64,000 nucleotides of DNA, from NCBI GenBank assembly GCA_025349905.2, contig MU624541.1:1-64000 (forward strand). Reading direction: 5' to 3'. The translations under genes were made by a program, and so were the position numbers. Under the pieces are notes generated by a model. It did no database searches. It was not told the origin of the DNA and saw only the letters and a list, made by a program, of their open reading frames with translations. This stretch comes from Blastocladiella britannica (Eukaryota > Blastocladiomycota > Blastocladiomycetes > Blastocladiales > Blastocladiaceae). This document shows, one piece after another, positions 45,179 through 56,992 of this stretch. How positions within the stretch are numbered: the first letter of the stretch is position 1; each line of letters starts with the position of its first letter.

Positions 45179-46166
45179 TCACGGCTTCTTCTCGCGGGGC
45201 TTCGAGTGCTCGCAGGTCATGATCAGGTTGGCGTAACCGTACCCGTTCAGACGCTTGACGGCCGCCTCGGCGCTCTCGAACGTGCTAAAGTTCACAAACG
45301 CGAAGCCCTTGCAGGTGCCGTCGTCGAGCTTGGCCAGGTACGACCGCACCACGTGGCCGAACGAGCGCGTGAGCTCCTGCAAGTCATTGTCGGTCATCTC
45401 CTCCGGCAAGTTGGCAATGCGGATCGGGAACGAATCGTCCATGCGGCGTGCGCCGGCACCGCCAAACGGCGTGTGGCCGGGACGGTCGCTTGCGCCGCCG
45501 CCTTCGCCACGCAGCGAGGGGGGAACATAACGACCTGAGGGCGCGGCAGAACCCGAGCCCGATGCACCGTCGGCACCACCGCTGCCGGAAGTTCCGTCGG
45601 TGCCGGCCGCCTCCTGCAGCGACTGGATAATGTCCTTTGACGGGCACTCGCGCGTCCAGTGCGGGCCGTTGCAGAGACGGCACTTCATGGCCGTGTCCTT
45701 TGATGCGCGCTGGGCGGTCTCGGCCGCCGTCTCGGGCGCGTCCAGGTCCATGGGGTTCATGCACAGCTTGAGCTTCATGTCTGTGTCGTAGCGCGTCGTT
45801 TCGTCGTCGGCGCCGGCCTTGTGCTTTTGAGCGGCGCCAAACTTGGGCCAGGCCTGTTTTCTCGTGTGTTGATGCGTGAGGACTTCAAGTCTAAATGTAA
45901 AGTATAGAAAAAAAAGAACCTTGCGGGCCTCAATGGCCTTCTTGGACTGCTCCATGTCCCGGCCAATGCGCAGCGTGCGCTTCACCTGGAATCGCTCGCC
46001 ATCTGCCGTCTCCTTGAAGTAAATGTGCGTGTAGGTGCCGTTCTTGTTGGGGTGCACCGTGGGCATCGGCAACGGGGGCAAGTCTGTGCAATTCTTATCA
46101 ATTTTAACAAAGCGCCCGGTCTCTAAAAAAAAAAACTAGGACTCGGTGCGTACCAGCGTTGGTCAT
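45179..46166 (-). CDS. TIF35: Translation initiation factor eIF3 subunit G
   Basis: RNA-binding subunit of eIF3, acting in scanning and reinitiation on the 40S ribosome. Exons 46166-46154, 46083-45920 and 45853-45179 give 283 residues; the first exon codes only MTNA and one base. Order: the conserved N-terminal KETADGERFQVKRTLRI, a lysine-rich link, the zinc knuckle CRLCNGPHWTRECPSKD, a Ser/Gly linker with GRYVPPSLRG and the RRM with RNP2-like IRIANLPEEM and RNP1 KGFAFVNF. The second intron (66 bp) is stop-free and in frame. Ends with a basic tail, SKPREKKP. Confidence 0.95.
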
Positions 46167-46218
46167 GTTGATCGATTGGATTAATTTTTCTTAATTTCAA
46201 GTCAAAAGAGCGTTGCCA
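46167..46218. promoter_or_regulatory. 52-bp divergent promoter between eIF3g and a small membrane protein
   Basis: AT-rich, with GATCGATTGGATTAATTTTT and TTAATTTCAAG. Sharing by both genes is inferred from the spacing of the two start codons. Confidence 0.45.
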
Positions 46219-46596
46219 ATGACGGACAACGGCCCACCTCCGCAGCACATTCCCGCCCCTCGCACCACGGCCCCACCACCGCCAGTGCCACCGGTCACAC
46301 TTCCGCCTGCTCTGGAACCAAGTCCAGCAGTGTCACCTACTCCCAATATTGGCGCGTCCAGCAAGCAGCAATCCGCACCACGATTCCAAGCAGGTGGTGG
46401 GGGCCTCTTTTCGTTCCGGCTGCCACAACTGACACCTCAGCAACTGGCTATGATCAACCGGTGGTCGGGCTACGGGTGGGGCGGCCTCTTTATGGCCGGC
46501 GGCCTGGGAGCGGCCATTGGCTACGAGATCCATCGCCAGGGTAAGGGGCCGGCCGATGGCGGCGGTGGCAGTGCAGCAGTAAGCGACGATGAATGA
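46219..46596 (+). CDS. Small Pro-rich single-pass membrane protein, unknown
   Basis: 125 residues from the ATG at 46219 (a longer frame would begin at TTG). The first 65 residues are Pro/Ala/Thr-rich. A short conserved-looking block LPQLTPQQLAMINRWSGYGWGG leads to a Gly-rich hydrophobic segment, LFMAGGLGAAIGYEI, then HRQGKG and an acidic end. The layout fits a tail-anchored or mitochondrial inner-membrane protein. I do not recognise the family. Codon use matches its neighbours. Confidence 0.65.
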   Translation: MTDNGPPPQHIPAPRTTAPPPPVPPVTLPPALEPSPAVSPTPNIGASSKQQSAPRFQAGGGGLFSFRLPQLTPQQLAMINRWSGYGWGGLFMAGGLGAAIGYEIHRQGKGPADGGGGSAAVSDDE

Positions 46597-46768
46597 TGAT
46601 GATACCCTCGTACCCTTCTCGTCTGGTCAATGAATTTGCTCTGCTCTCGATTTCCGATCGATGTCGTGCCGCTCGTGAAACAACATTTGTCACGGCCCGA
46701 CCACGACGAGCATAGAAGGGCGGCTCGCTCGCCCTCTTTCTTTCAATTCCAAATTTCGTTAAGAAATA

Positions 46769-49127
46769 ATGGCCAACCCGAGATCGCCCTCCCCTCGCGC
46801 CGCGAGCAACGGTAACGGCAGCACTCATGCTACTTCGACCAACACACCTCCAATTCGCGTCGCAGTGGTCGGCTCTGGGATCGCCGGCCTCTCGGCTGCC
46901 TGGGCCCTCAACCAGTACCCCGATCGGTACCGCGTCACCCTTTACGAAAGCGGAGACTACCTCGGCGGCCACACGCACACGGTCGAGGTTCCCCCGCTCA
47001 AGGAGTATGCCGCCAACCCGAACGTGCACACGGTCCCCGTCGACACCGGCTTTATCGTCATGAATCCCGTCACGTACCCGAACTTTAGTACGTGCCTATC
47101 TTTTTATGCCATGAATCAAGCTAATTCTGTGGCTAATAAGAAATGAAATGCGACAGTGCGATTCCTTGACCAGCTGCGGGTGCCCCTGGCCATGTCCGAC
47201 ATGTCGTTTGCCGTGTCGCGCGACAAGGGCGCCTTTGAGTGGGCCGGAGACACGCTCTTCACCCTCTTTGCCCAGGCCAAGAACCTGATTGATCTGAGCG
47301 GCGATGGCATGTGGGTCATGCTGTGGGACGTGCTGCGCTTCCACTGGATGGCCACCGATATTGCAGACGCGGCGGACATGGTCACTTTTAACGCTGATCG
47401 TGCTTCCGGTGCGCATTATCTTCTTGACTCTTGATCGCTCATTCCGTTTTTCTGACATGTAAATAAAAATGCAGCCGCGCATAAGGTGCTACATGACCAG
47501 TTCAAGGACATGTCGATTGGCGAGTTCTTGGACGCGGGGTCTTACTCGCGCTCGTTCCGTGACAACTTTTTGACGCCGCAGACTGCCGCGATCTGGTCGA
47601 CCCCCGCTGGAACCTGCCTCCAAGAGTTTCCCATCATGACACTGATCAAGTGCGTCTCAATTTCATGTTTAATTTTATGCAAGACTTACCCAGGATCACA
47701 ACTAGGTTCTTCCGCAACCACCGCATGCTGCAGCTGGTCGGACGCCCGAAATGGCTCACCATTGCCCTGGGAGCGCGCGAGTACGTGGACCGCATTGCCC
47801 CGGCCCTGCCCGACGTGCGCATCAGCACGCCCGTCAAGTCAGTCACGCGCAATTACCCAGTCCAGGGCGCGTCGCCGTCCCGATCGGCTGCTCCTACTCT
47901 AAAGCGTGGCGCCGTGACCGTGACCGATACCCAGGACCAGTCCGCGGTGTTTGACCATGTGATTCTCGCGACCCACGGCGACACGTCGGCGGCGCTGGTG
48001 GCCGATCTGACTCCGCGCGAGCGCCAGGTGCTGGAAAAAGTGCGCTACACGCCCAACCGCGCGGTGCTTCACCGCGACGCGGCGCTAATGCCGCGGGTGC
48101 GCGCCACATGGTCGTCGTGGAACTACATTACGCGGTCGGGCGAGGCCGAGGGCGAGGACGCGGCGGTGTGCGTTACGTACTGGATGAACCGGCTGCAGCC
48201 TTTCATCCCGCGCGACACCCACGGCGACGTATTCTTGACCATCAACCCGCTGTACGAGCCCGACCGCTCGCTCGTGATTGACGAGTACGAGTACGACCAC
48301 CCGGTGTACGACTTTGGGCTGGTCGAGGCGCAGGAGGGCATTCCGCGCATTGCCAACATGGACGGGATCGGCTATGCTGGCGCCTGGCTCAACTACTGCT
48401 TCCACGGTATCTTATCATTTTTGCATTTCATGGTTGTATCAAGACTGACACGCTCCAAAATAATGTAGAGGATGGATGCACTGCCGGCCTGGCCGCCGCC
48501 GCAGCGCTGGGTGCCTCTCCGCCGTTTGAACTGACCCTCAATGGCGGGTACCCGACGCACCGCCGCGCCTTTACGCCCATGACCGGCGCGCCGCTGGCGC
48601 CCACGGCTGACGCGTACCTGCAGCGCATGGCGCGCGTGCTCCCCAACGAGTACATTGCCGGCGATGCGACCGCGCGTAAAGCCGCGACAGCCGCGCGGTC
48701 CCGGCCGCCGCCGCACGCGATCGGCATGTCGGCCACGCGCGCGGTGCTGGAAATCGCCAAGGCGGCTGCAGCGCGTGCGTTGCCCACCACCGTCGCGCAG
48801 TGTCTCGGCGGACGTCCGCGCACCACTGTCTCGCGCATGATCCAGTCGCGGTCCGGCGCCACTGCTCCCGTGCGTGCGCTCGACGCGCGCGAAGCCATGG
48901 GCCTGGCGGCGCCCGTGCGCGTGCTCGAGCTGCTGGAACGCGTGTTTGTCGCGTACGTGATGCTGGTGCTCGGCGTGCCGCTGGTGGCCGGCCTGTACGT
49001 GCTGGGTAAAGTCGATCTGGTGAGCGGGCTGAGCGGCGCGGGCGGCCGCGACGAGCTGCTGTGGGTGAGCCCGCGTCTGCGCGTGGTGTGGAAGCCGGTG
49101 GCGGCCAACAAGGTGAAGCGGTCGTGA
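46769..49127 (+). CDS. FAD-dependent amine oxidase-like protein (COG2907 type)
   Basis: Predicted flavin oxidoreductase. Five exons (46769-47087, 47157-47408, 47475-47649, 47706-48406, 48469-49127) give 701 residues. The dinucleotide-binding site is VAVVGSGIAGLSAAWALNQ, with the second FAD motif LYESGDYLGGHTHTV. The catalytic part follows: DTGFIVMNPVTYPNF, VPLAMSDMSFAV, PQTAAIWSTPAGTCLQEFP, the FAD-contacting DHVILATHGDTS, and the C-terminal GAWLNYCFHEDGCTAGL. The last 120 residues add a hydrophobic segment, FVAYVMLVLGVPLVAGLYVLG, probably a membrane anchor. Related proteins in bacteria and plants often sit beside or fused to cyclopropane fatty acid synthase; none is seen here. The substrate is unknown. 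Confidence 0.83.
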
Positions 49128-49152
49128 TAGCATATTATAGCATATATTAAAA

Positions 49153-49275
49153 TTATTCTTGGCCGGTCTTGGGGAACGCGGTCGCATAGAGCACCGACAG
49201 CGAGAAGAAGACGATTGCGCCAAAGTTGACCAGGAACGTGAGCTGATCGTCCGTAACAACGTCGAGGGAGATCAT
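49153..49275 (-). CDS. OST4: Oligosaccharyltransferase subunit OST4 (40 residues)
   Basis: A 40-codon frame starting MISLDVVTDDQLTFLV and followed by NFGAIVFFSLSVLYATAFPKTGQE. Known Ost4 proteins are 36-37 residues with the same plan: Met-Ile, a short acidic start with DxQL, one membrane helix and a short polar end with a Pro-Lys. Ost4 joins Stt3 and Ost3 in the ER oligosaccharyltransferase. The gene is convergent with the amine oxidase (25 bases between stops). A run of 16 T lies directly upstream of the ATG. Codon use is GC-rich like its neighbours. Short length is the main reason for caution. Confidence 0.82.
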   Translation of the reverse strand: MISLDVVTDDQLTFLVNFGAIVFFSLSVLYATAFPKTGQE

Positions 49276-49849
49276 TTTTTTTTTTTTTTTTGGTGCTGTT
49301 GAATATTTTTATGAATTCGACCAGCGGAGCACAAACAGGGTCGAGAGGCATACGAGTACTGAAGAAGAAACGGGACGGGCGTGGCAGTGACGCGGTAAAA
49401 AAATATTGTTGCTCAATACAAAATCTGATGCGAAAGAGCTTTTTTTCTCTTGAGCGCGAGCGTGAGTGACTTGGACCGCCTCTGAATACCCTCACTCTCG
49501 CTCGGCGGCTCTGCAAGGGAACATTTTTTTTAAACCAAGAGTGGTTGCAAATTGAGATCGATCCCCGCTTGGTCGTCCATCATTTGATTTGAGCCCACGA
49601 ACATATCGCCCGCCGTGCTCCTCGTTTCGCGACCAGCGACACGACGGATCTATTGCGTTGAAATTGAGTTTCCTGGCCGACCTCTGTTTTAGGAGAGGTT
49701 CCCTCTGTTGATCGGTTCTTGGTGTTGTTAAATCGGTTGGTTGTTCTTCTCTTCACTTCTCTCAGCTGCCCACCCATTATCAACAACCTCAGCGAAACCA
49801 ACCACAGCGAACCACAACGCTATATATTTTATATAGTATATTATTATAT
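49276..49849. other. Divergent intergenic region between OST4 and the SR-rich gene
   Basis: No gene recognised. It holds a run of 16 T beside the OST4 start, several more T runs, and a strongly TA-rich stretch (49820-49850) that ends at the ATG of the SR-rich gene. Presumed leaders and promoters of both genes. Confidence 0.5.
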
Positions 49850-52800
49850 ATGACGCTCCTTGGCCCTGCCGCCGGCGCACTCGCTGCCGCCGTCACGGCC
49901 GCGCTTGATACCCCGGCACCTCTGCGCAGCGCGGCCGTGTCGTCTGCGCTCCTTGACCCGACCGCCGCCACCCGTACTTTTCCGCTCGTGGCCTCCACCG
50001 CCAGCCTGGTAGCGCTCGCCTCTAGCGCCGACTCTGCCAGCGGGCCCCTGGACCTGGTGACGGTGATGCCGCGTGAGGCCGCCGATCGGCTGATTGCGGT
50101 TGTTTACGACGCGCTCTCCGTTTTGGCCACCGCCGCTGCCGCGAACAGCAGTGATGAATCTGCCCTATTAAATGCACTCTATCTGCCGCTGGTCGGAGCA
50201 GCCCCTGACGACGCTCCCATCGTCGACACACCGGCCATGCAGGCGCAGTTGTGGTCTCCCGAACAACGCACCACCACGCTCCTCCGGCTCGAGCCGATCG
50301 TGGCCCAGTGGATCGTATCGGCCCTCCGTGCCGCCGGCCCGGCATTGATGCTGCCCAACGGCCTGGCACCGTCCGCTCCATCTGGCCTCTACCTCGCCTC
50401 CACCACCACTGGTGGTGAGAGTGATGGCGACAGTGGCATGTCACCTGCTGTTGCGGTTGTGCTCCACAAGAACAATGGCATCAGTGCCGCGGCACCTGTG
50501 AACGCGGTCGAGGCTCCTGCTCGCGGCGCCATCATCCGAAAACGCCGGGTTGTTGCGCCAGTAGAGCAACTGGAAGCCGACGCGGTGGCGAACGGCAGTG
50601 GTGGGAGCGCCCATGGGTCGCGCGCCGGGTCGGCCGCGGACACGCTGACTGGGACGCCACCGGGCGACGATCAGCTACCAGCGTTGTCGTCGTCGGCACC
50701 TGCCCGCAGTGGCGGCTCCTTGGCGGCGGCAGCAGCGGCTGGCGTCCCTAGTGATGACGACGTTCAGCGAGCGCGACGGTTACATGCAGCAGTGCGCGTC
50801 GCCCTGGACGGCGTCGGACAGGTTCCTACGGGGCTCCTGGACGCACCACTGCCTGTGAATCTGCCGGCCACACCAGCACCGCCGCTTTCCTCCTCGTCCG
50901 CAGTCTCTGCGTCCTCTTCGTCCCTGTCCCTTCCCGCAACCGGAACCCCGGTGGTGCCCCCGGAAACGCGTCGGGCCCTCGCGGCCCACATTTATGCGCT
51001 GTGCCGCGATTTCCGTCCATCGCGCGCGCAGATTGCGGATGCCGAGGCCAAACGCAATGCTGCCGACCGCCCGAAGTTCCCGTTGGCGATCCTGAACCGC
51101 CCGATCACCGAGGCGTTCCGGTTCCCGGTCACGTCCTCGGAATTGTGGAAGCCCGCGCTGGAGGAAGTGGTGGTCGAGCGGTTGGCGGACCTGGTGGAGA
51201 TTTGGGCCCGCGTGGAGGTCGCGGTGCTCAAGGGCAAACGGCGGCGCGAAGGCGAGTCGGGATTGACATTGGTTCGGCCCGATCGGACCACGGGCGCATG
51301 GTTTATTGCGGTGCGGCCGCCATCGTCGGCATCGGCGTCAACGTCATCATCTGCGGCTGGAGCGGACCGGCAGGCCAAGGAAAGGGCACGACGCAGTACT
51401 GGTGGTGGCGCGGATCCTCGCAACGGCAGTGGCCGCGCAAGCGAGAGCCCCGCTACCGATGCTGGCCATGGCGGCCGAAGTGGTCGGGGTCGCGCGCCGC
51501 CAGCTGACCTACTTCAAGCAGCAGGCCCAACATCCGGTACCCCGGCAGCGTCCACGCCGCGCACGCGGCGCCGGTCTCGGTCGCGCTCGCGCAGCCGATC
51601 TCGGTCCTTGTCGCCGCGATCACCGCCACGCAAGCGCCAGCGCGGATCGCGTGGTCGCAGCCGCACACGATCACGCAGCCGCTCCTACGACCGGTCCAGG
51701 CGATCCACTGGTCGAGGAGGACACGACTATTCGCGGTCCCGCTCTCCACTTCATGTACGTCTCCAAACAAAAATCCGAGCCCCATGTAAATTTTGAACTA
51801 ATGGCTGGCGCTCCTCAATAGTCTCGACGGCATTCACCGCAGCGATATGGTGGTGGGAGCTCGCGCTCCAGCTCTCCCGATCTCCCCGAGCACCTCCCGC
51901 CACCGCACTTGGATGCACCGCCCGTGCGCATGTCAGAAACCGATTTGGAGGAGCACCCGGGCAAGCGTCTGCAGCTGGCAGTCCGCGTGTCCCTGGAGGG
52001 CCGCGGCCGTACTCCACAACTCGATGTGCCGTACGCAACCAACTTGCCGGCATCCAACTCCCCGCACTCGCTTCCCTTGCCACCAGTGACGATAGGTCCT
52101 GATGGCATGCCGTCGGTGGCGGCGATGCTCGACGAGCCCTCGCGGACGCAGCTCTCCGAGGCCATCTACACGCTACTCAGCCAGCACAAGCCGACCAACG
52201 AGCAAGCCAACGAGTACCACAACTCGATTCGCCGCGGCGCCGATCCCAAGCACCCGGCGTACCTGATTTTCCCGTACGTTGGCGGGTCGGCGGCGTTTGG
52301 AAAGGACGTGCGGCGGGTGTTTGCGTCCGATACCCGCGCGGCAGTGCTGGCGCGGCTGGCGGCCATGCTGGACGTGTGGGTGCGGTCCACGGCATCCAAG
52401 GGCCACATCAAGCGCCACATTTACACCAGCGACACGGGCATGCAGCTGGTCAAGGATCAGACCACGGGCGTCATTGCGGTGGTCGTGCACGCCGACCCAG
52501 ACCGGCAGCGGCCGGGGTGGTACCACGACAAGTTCGGGACCTGGAAACCGTCGGCGGCTATTCTCGGCAGCATGGGCGGGCGGCCGCCGGGGACATCAGT
52601 GGGCATGGGCGGCGGCAGCAGTTACCCTCCTTCCCGCGGCCGGTCGCGATCGCACTCACGGACTCGCGGGCGCCGCATGTCGCCGCCTCCGCGACGCCGT
52701 GGCGGGTACTCGCGGTCGCGCACCCGCAGCCGCAGCTGGGGTGGGCGGTACCGGTCGCGGTCGCGGTCGCGCGATCGCGGGTCTCTTCGCCGTGGTGGAA

Positions 52801-54188
52801 GTGGGCCAGGCAGTGGTTCGGGTCGTCGCGATTCACGTTCGTCGTCATGGAGCCGAAGCCGCAGCCGATCACCGCCAGCAAGCGGCAGCAGGAGCCGCCG
52901 AGGAACCGGATCAGGGCGGTCCCAGGGAACGGCGGCAGCAACGGGAGCGGCGGCAGCGCCCTCGCGAGAGCACGGCAGCCGCCGGGGCCGGTCTCCTTCG
53001 CGGTCTCGATCGCGGTCGCGCAGCCGGTCTCGCCGCTCAACAGCCGCGACGGCGACACGTTCTTCCGGAGGTGGCCGCCGCCGGTCGCACTCGCACGGCT
53101 CATCGCTTGCGTCCCGTTCTCGGTCACGGTCGCGATCTCGGTCGCATAGTCGTGGCCGCACCGCGGACCATGGCACCAGCAGTGGCTCTTCTCGTGCTAT
53201 TCGAGGAGGTCCGTTTTTTTTTTTATATTTATTCCTTCAGGTCCAAGTCCTTACCGTGAGAAATTAATAACAGCCTCGCCACATTCGCCTCCCCGCCGCC
53301 CACCATCCCCACCGTCCCTGCCGCGCAGCAGCCGGACAGCCGCCACTCGCAATGGCCGCAGCCGCCAGTCGTCGACCAATGGCCGCGTCTCGCCGCCACA
53401 CCCGGTGCCGACGGCGCGCGGATCGAGCCAGACCACCGACGACGACGAAGGCGACGATGGGTCCCGGATGGACGTGGATAAGCCGACCGCTGCTGACCGG
53501 CATCGCCTTGGGACCACTCCGTCGCCCATGAACCCGCCATCGTCGCCGGGAATGACGCCTCCACCGCGACGGCGCCGTGGTGGCGCTGGAGCGAGCGCGG
53601 CCGACTCCAGTCCTGGAGCCTTGACGCCCAACGCCAAGCCTGAGCCACCAGTAGCACGGCCCCCCAAGGCTCGCGCTTCGGCATCGGCGGTAGCGGAAGC
53701 TGTCAAGGCGCCAGCGCCGATGCGCCGCATGACGCGAACGGCGGCGGCAGCAGCAGCAGCGGCAGCAGAGACCCTGGTGATGCAAATGTCGGCGGCGGAT
53801 GCGGTGGCTTCGGTGACGCCTAAAAGCACGACTGCCGTTCGGGGGAAAGCGGCAGCGGCTCGCGCTGCGCAACCCGATTCAGTCGAGGGCGGCAACAGCG
53901 ACGTTGCTGCTCCAAGTGCCGAGGCGCCGCCACCGGTGGCCAAGCGCGCAAGGGCCATTCGGACCGCGCTGGCCATCAAGGTGACCAAGGCCCGTGCTGG
54001 CAAGAACAAGCCGGTATTTTCTACCCTTTTATATTTAATACTGCATTGGAACTGACACATCAAGAAAAAGGACGGGGGCGACCAACAACAGCTGTCGCAA
54101 CCTGAGCAAGAGGGCAGTAGCAAGCAATCCCAACCACCAACAGCTGGATCATCGTCCACGTCGTTGGCATCGACATCCGCGGTACCCA

Positions 54189-54224
<36 letters not shown>

Positions 54225-54478
54225 CAACGCACGCTTCATCCCTGAGCGAGAACGAGGAGGAAGAGGTGGTGGACGAGAGCAAGCGGGAGCGGATGGTGGA
54301 GACCATCACCAACAAGCTGTTCCTGGCGGCGGGCCGCAACGTGGCGATGATGGGGTCGATTGTCCGCCACGTGACGCACGGGGTGTCCAACGGGTACACG
54401 GACCAGGAGACGGTCGAGTACGCGCGGGCAATGGTGGACTGCCAGTTTCCGGGCGTGCAGTGGAGCGGGTTGGATTGA
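49850..54478 (+). CDS. SR-rich nuclear protein built on a triplicated unknown module
   Basis: Four exons (49850-51754, 51822-53208, 53274-54013, 54065-54478) give 1,481 residues. Three diverged copies of a 130-180 residue module are visible: 49997-50467, 50780-51319 and 51969-52499. Each has a helix of the form L..xIYxL, a second helix with (L/I)xxW(I/V/A), and ends in a strand pair SGL.LV...TTG..IAVV. Copies 2 and 3 also share AVRV(A/S)L(D/E)G with NLPA. After copies 2 and 3 come Arg-Ser domains (about 51560-51750 and 52640-53160). Then follow a Ser/Pro/Ala-rich part and a helical end, KRERMVETITNKLFLAAGRNVA. RS domains point to pre-mRNA splicing or mRNA processing in nuclear speckles. I recognise no named family. 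Confidence 0.78.
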
Positions 54479-54584
54479 AATTGTCTTTTCTTTGAATTTC
54501 TCTTTTGCCTCCCACTCACTGAATCTCAAAAGCTCCAGAAAGTGGAGAAACACCCTCGATACCAACCCAAGAAAAAAAAATACA

Positions 54585-55816
54585 ATGACCTCTCGCCTCC
54601 TGGCATTCACCTGTGCCGACGATTTTGACTATGATGACGACGAGGCGTTCGCTCCCTTGGGTCCTTCGCCATCGCCGTCCTTGCAGTTTGATTTCGCTCC
54701 CGTATCTTTGGCGGCGGTGGTTGCCGCCAGCAGTGAAGACGAGGACGACGACAACGATGACCAGCTGTGTATTCTCCTGACCCAATCCATGTACGCGCGT
54801 CCTCTGAAATTTTTTTTTTCTCATGATTAAGTGACGTGCAACTGACTCTGTTTCCAAATTAATGCAGTGCGTCATTGCCGTCGCCACCAACGCCGACACC
54901 AAGATCCAACGTTGCGCGGCGGACACGCGACCGCTACGGGTCGAGCGGAAATGAAAGGACGCCAGCCGCGCTATTTCACGACGACGAAATTGTCTGTGGC
55001 ATGGACCTGCTGCTGCCGACCCACGCCACGGCCGCCGACATTGCCTCTGCGCGCGAGTACGGCCGCGGTCCCCGTGATCGCCGTCCGCGAGCAGCCGTGA
55101 CCGTTCGCTCCCAGATCGTCACCCCCGAGTGCCTGACAACGGCCGACATAATTCGCTCGCGGTACGAGCTGCCTGCCCCAATTGTTGCTTTTGCTACCGC
55201 GGATGCTGAGGATGTCGGCTGTCACTTGCCACCGACACCTTACGTCTCGCAAACGTTTGGGTTTGGGCCGGTGTCGTCGCGAGTGACCTTTGTCGGTGCC
55301 GCTCGCCACTTGAACCGCCAGCAGACTCGGACGGATACTAGAGCGGCCGTCGCGTACCTATCACCCCCACCATCCTCGTCATCAAGCAGTGCCAGTCTCG
55401 GGACCTGGTCGCCCGTGTCGCCCATGATGCTGGCAGCCGAGAGTCCGCTCCTGCTATCCTCCTCCTCGCCGCCGCTCCTTGGATCGCCACTGTCGCCAGA
55501 GAAGGGACAGGGCGTGGCGGCACGGACGCGCTCGCGACATGCATCTGCTACTGCCGCGACTCCTCCACCCGTGTCGGTGGCGGTGGCGGTGGCGGTGCGA
55601 GCGTCAGCTCCGCTCTGTTTTACGCTGCCCTTGTCGCCGCCGCGGTCCCCTACACAAGAGCTGGCCGAGATGCTGACATTTGTTGGGTTGCCGTTGACTA
55701 TTGTGGATTCGATTGTGACTCACTCCATCACCACCATCACCACGGTCGAACAAAGGACGAGGATGTCGTCCAGCCAAGTGGTCCGGCAGCGGTATTTGTT
55801 GTCCATTCCAATATAA
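54585..55816 (+). CDS. Low-complexity acidic/Ser-rich protein, unknown
   Basis: Exons 54585-54790 and 54868-55816 give 384 residues. It begins MTSRLLAFTCADDFDYDDDE and has a second acidic run, EDEDDDNDD, before the splice. After the intron come short conserved-looking segments (HDDEIVCGMDLLLPTHATAA, then TPECLTTADIIRSRYELPAP) amid Ser/Pro/Thr-rich sequence, and a helical end, PTQELAEMLTFVGLPLTIVD. No family recognised. The intron has GTACGC donor, CTGAC and GCAG acceptor. Confidence 0.68.
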
Positions 55817-55917
55817 TTTTTGTGTCTCTTTCTGTGTATTTCTTTAATTTTTTTTTTTTAACTCACCGCTCCCGAAAAAAAAAAAGCCTTTCTGTGTATT
55901 TCTCACTCGCGTAATAA

Positions 55918-56992
55918 ATGGCTCAAGTAACTTCAACACCAACATCGATTTCCACGACACGCCAGGAGGAAAATGGGGCCGATGAACGCACATTCTCGCT
56001 CAGCGACTTTGACGTGGGCCACTCACTGGGCAAGGGCCGGTTTGGGCACGTGTACCGCGCGCGGGTCAAGGCCACCGCGCACATTGTTGCCATCAAGATC
56101 ATGGACAAGCGGCAAATCGAGAGCGAGGGCGCCATCAGCAGCGTGCGGCACGAGGTTGAAATCCAGTCCCGCTTGAGGTATTCTCATTTTCGGATTGCAC
56201 TTGGTCCCATTTATTCACGCGAATGGAAAACAGACACCCCAACATTCTGCGCCAGTTTGCGCATTTCGTCGACCGCAAGCGCGTGTTTCTGGTGCTGGAG
56301 TACGCCGAAGGTGGGGAGCTGTTTGACCGGCTCACTAAAGCCGGGCGGTTTGACGATGCAACGGCCGCAAGCTACATTGCCCAAATCGCAAACGCGGTGC
56401 TGTACTTGCACGCCAAGAAGATCATTCACCGGTATGCTATCTGACATCTTTTTTTTATGATAGGGTACGATTTAACGGGATTGAAAAAAATAGCGACCTC
56501 AAACCCGAGAATATCCTCCTGGCCGCGGACGGCACCATCAAGCTGTGCGACTTTGGCCACGCGGTGATTTCCCCGCGCGATCGACGACACACGCTGGTGG
56601 GCACTTTGGACTACCTCCCAAGCGAAGTAACCGAGTCCCGCCCTTACGGATCGGCGGTTGATCGCTGGACTCTGGGCGTGTTGCTGTACGAGTTCCTGGT
56701 TGGCCAAGCACCCTTTTACGCCGACGATCAGACCGACACGGTTCAGCGCATTCGGAACCTCGAATACACTATCCCGGACCACGTGCACCCGCTCGCGCAA
56801 GACCTGATCAAGCGGTTGTTGCAGCGAGAGCCCGAGGAGCGGTGCAAGCTGGAGCACGTTCTGGTCCACCCGTACTTGACAACGCTTGCACCCGAGACGG
56901 TGCACGGTCTGTGGATGTCACCCGATCTGACCCAAGTGGTGCAGGCCGCCAAGCGACTCCATGAGAGTGGGGAATTGTTTGCTCCGGTGTAA
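55918..56992 (+). CDS. IPL1: Aurora kinase
   Basis: Mitotic serine/threonine kinase of spindle and kinetochore control. Exons 55918-56177, 56234-56431 and 56494-56992 give 318 residues: a short N-terminal tail and one kinase domain. All catalytic elements are present: Gly loop LGKGRFGHVY, VAIKIMDK, the Aurora-type RHEVEIQSRLRHPNILR, HRDLKPEN across the second splice, DFG, and the T-loop RRHTLVGTLDYLPSE, close to the Aurora hallmark RRTTLCGTLDYLPPE. The usual Pro-Pro-Glu is Pro-Ser-Glu here. The C-lobe has RWTLGVLLYEFLVGQAPF. No D-box is obvious in the short N-terminus. Only one Aurora is in the window, so A versus B type cannot be decided. Confidence 0.93.

Noticed and set aside
48393..49516. 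Two overlapping minus-strand frames of 288 and 362 residues
   Set aside because: Antisense of the amine oxidase last exon, which has conserved motifs; the antisense frames have none and swallow OST4.
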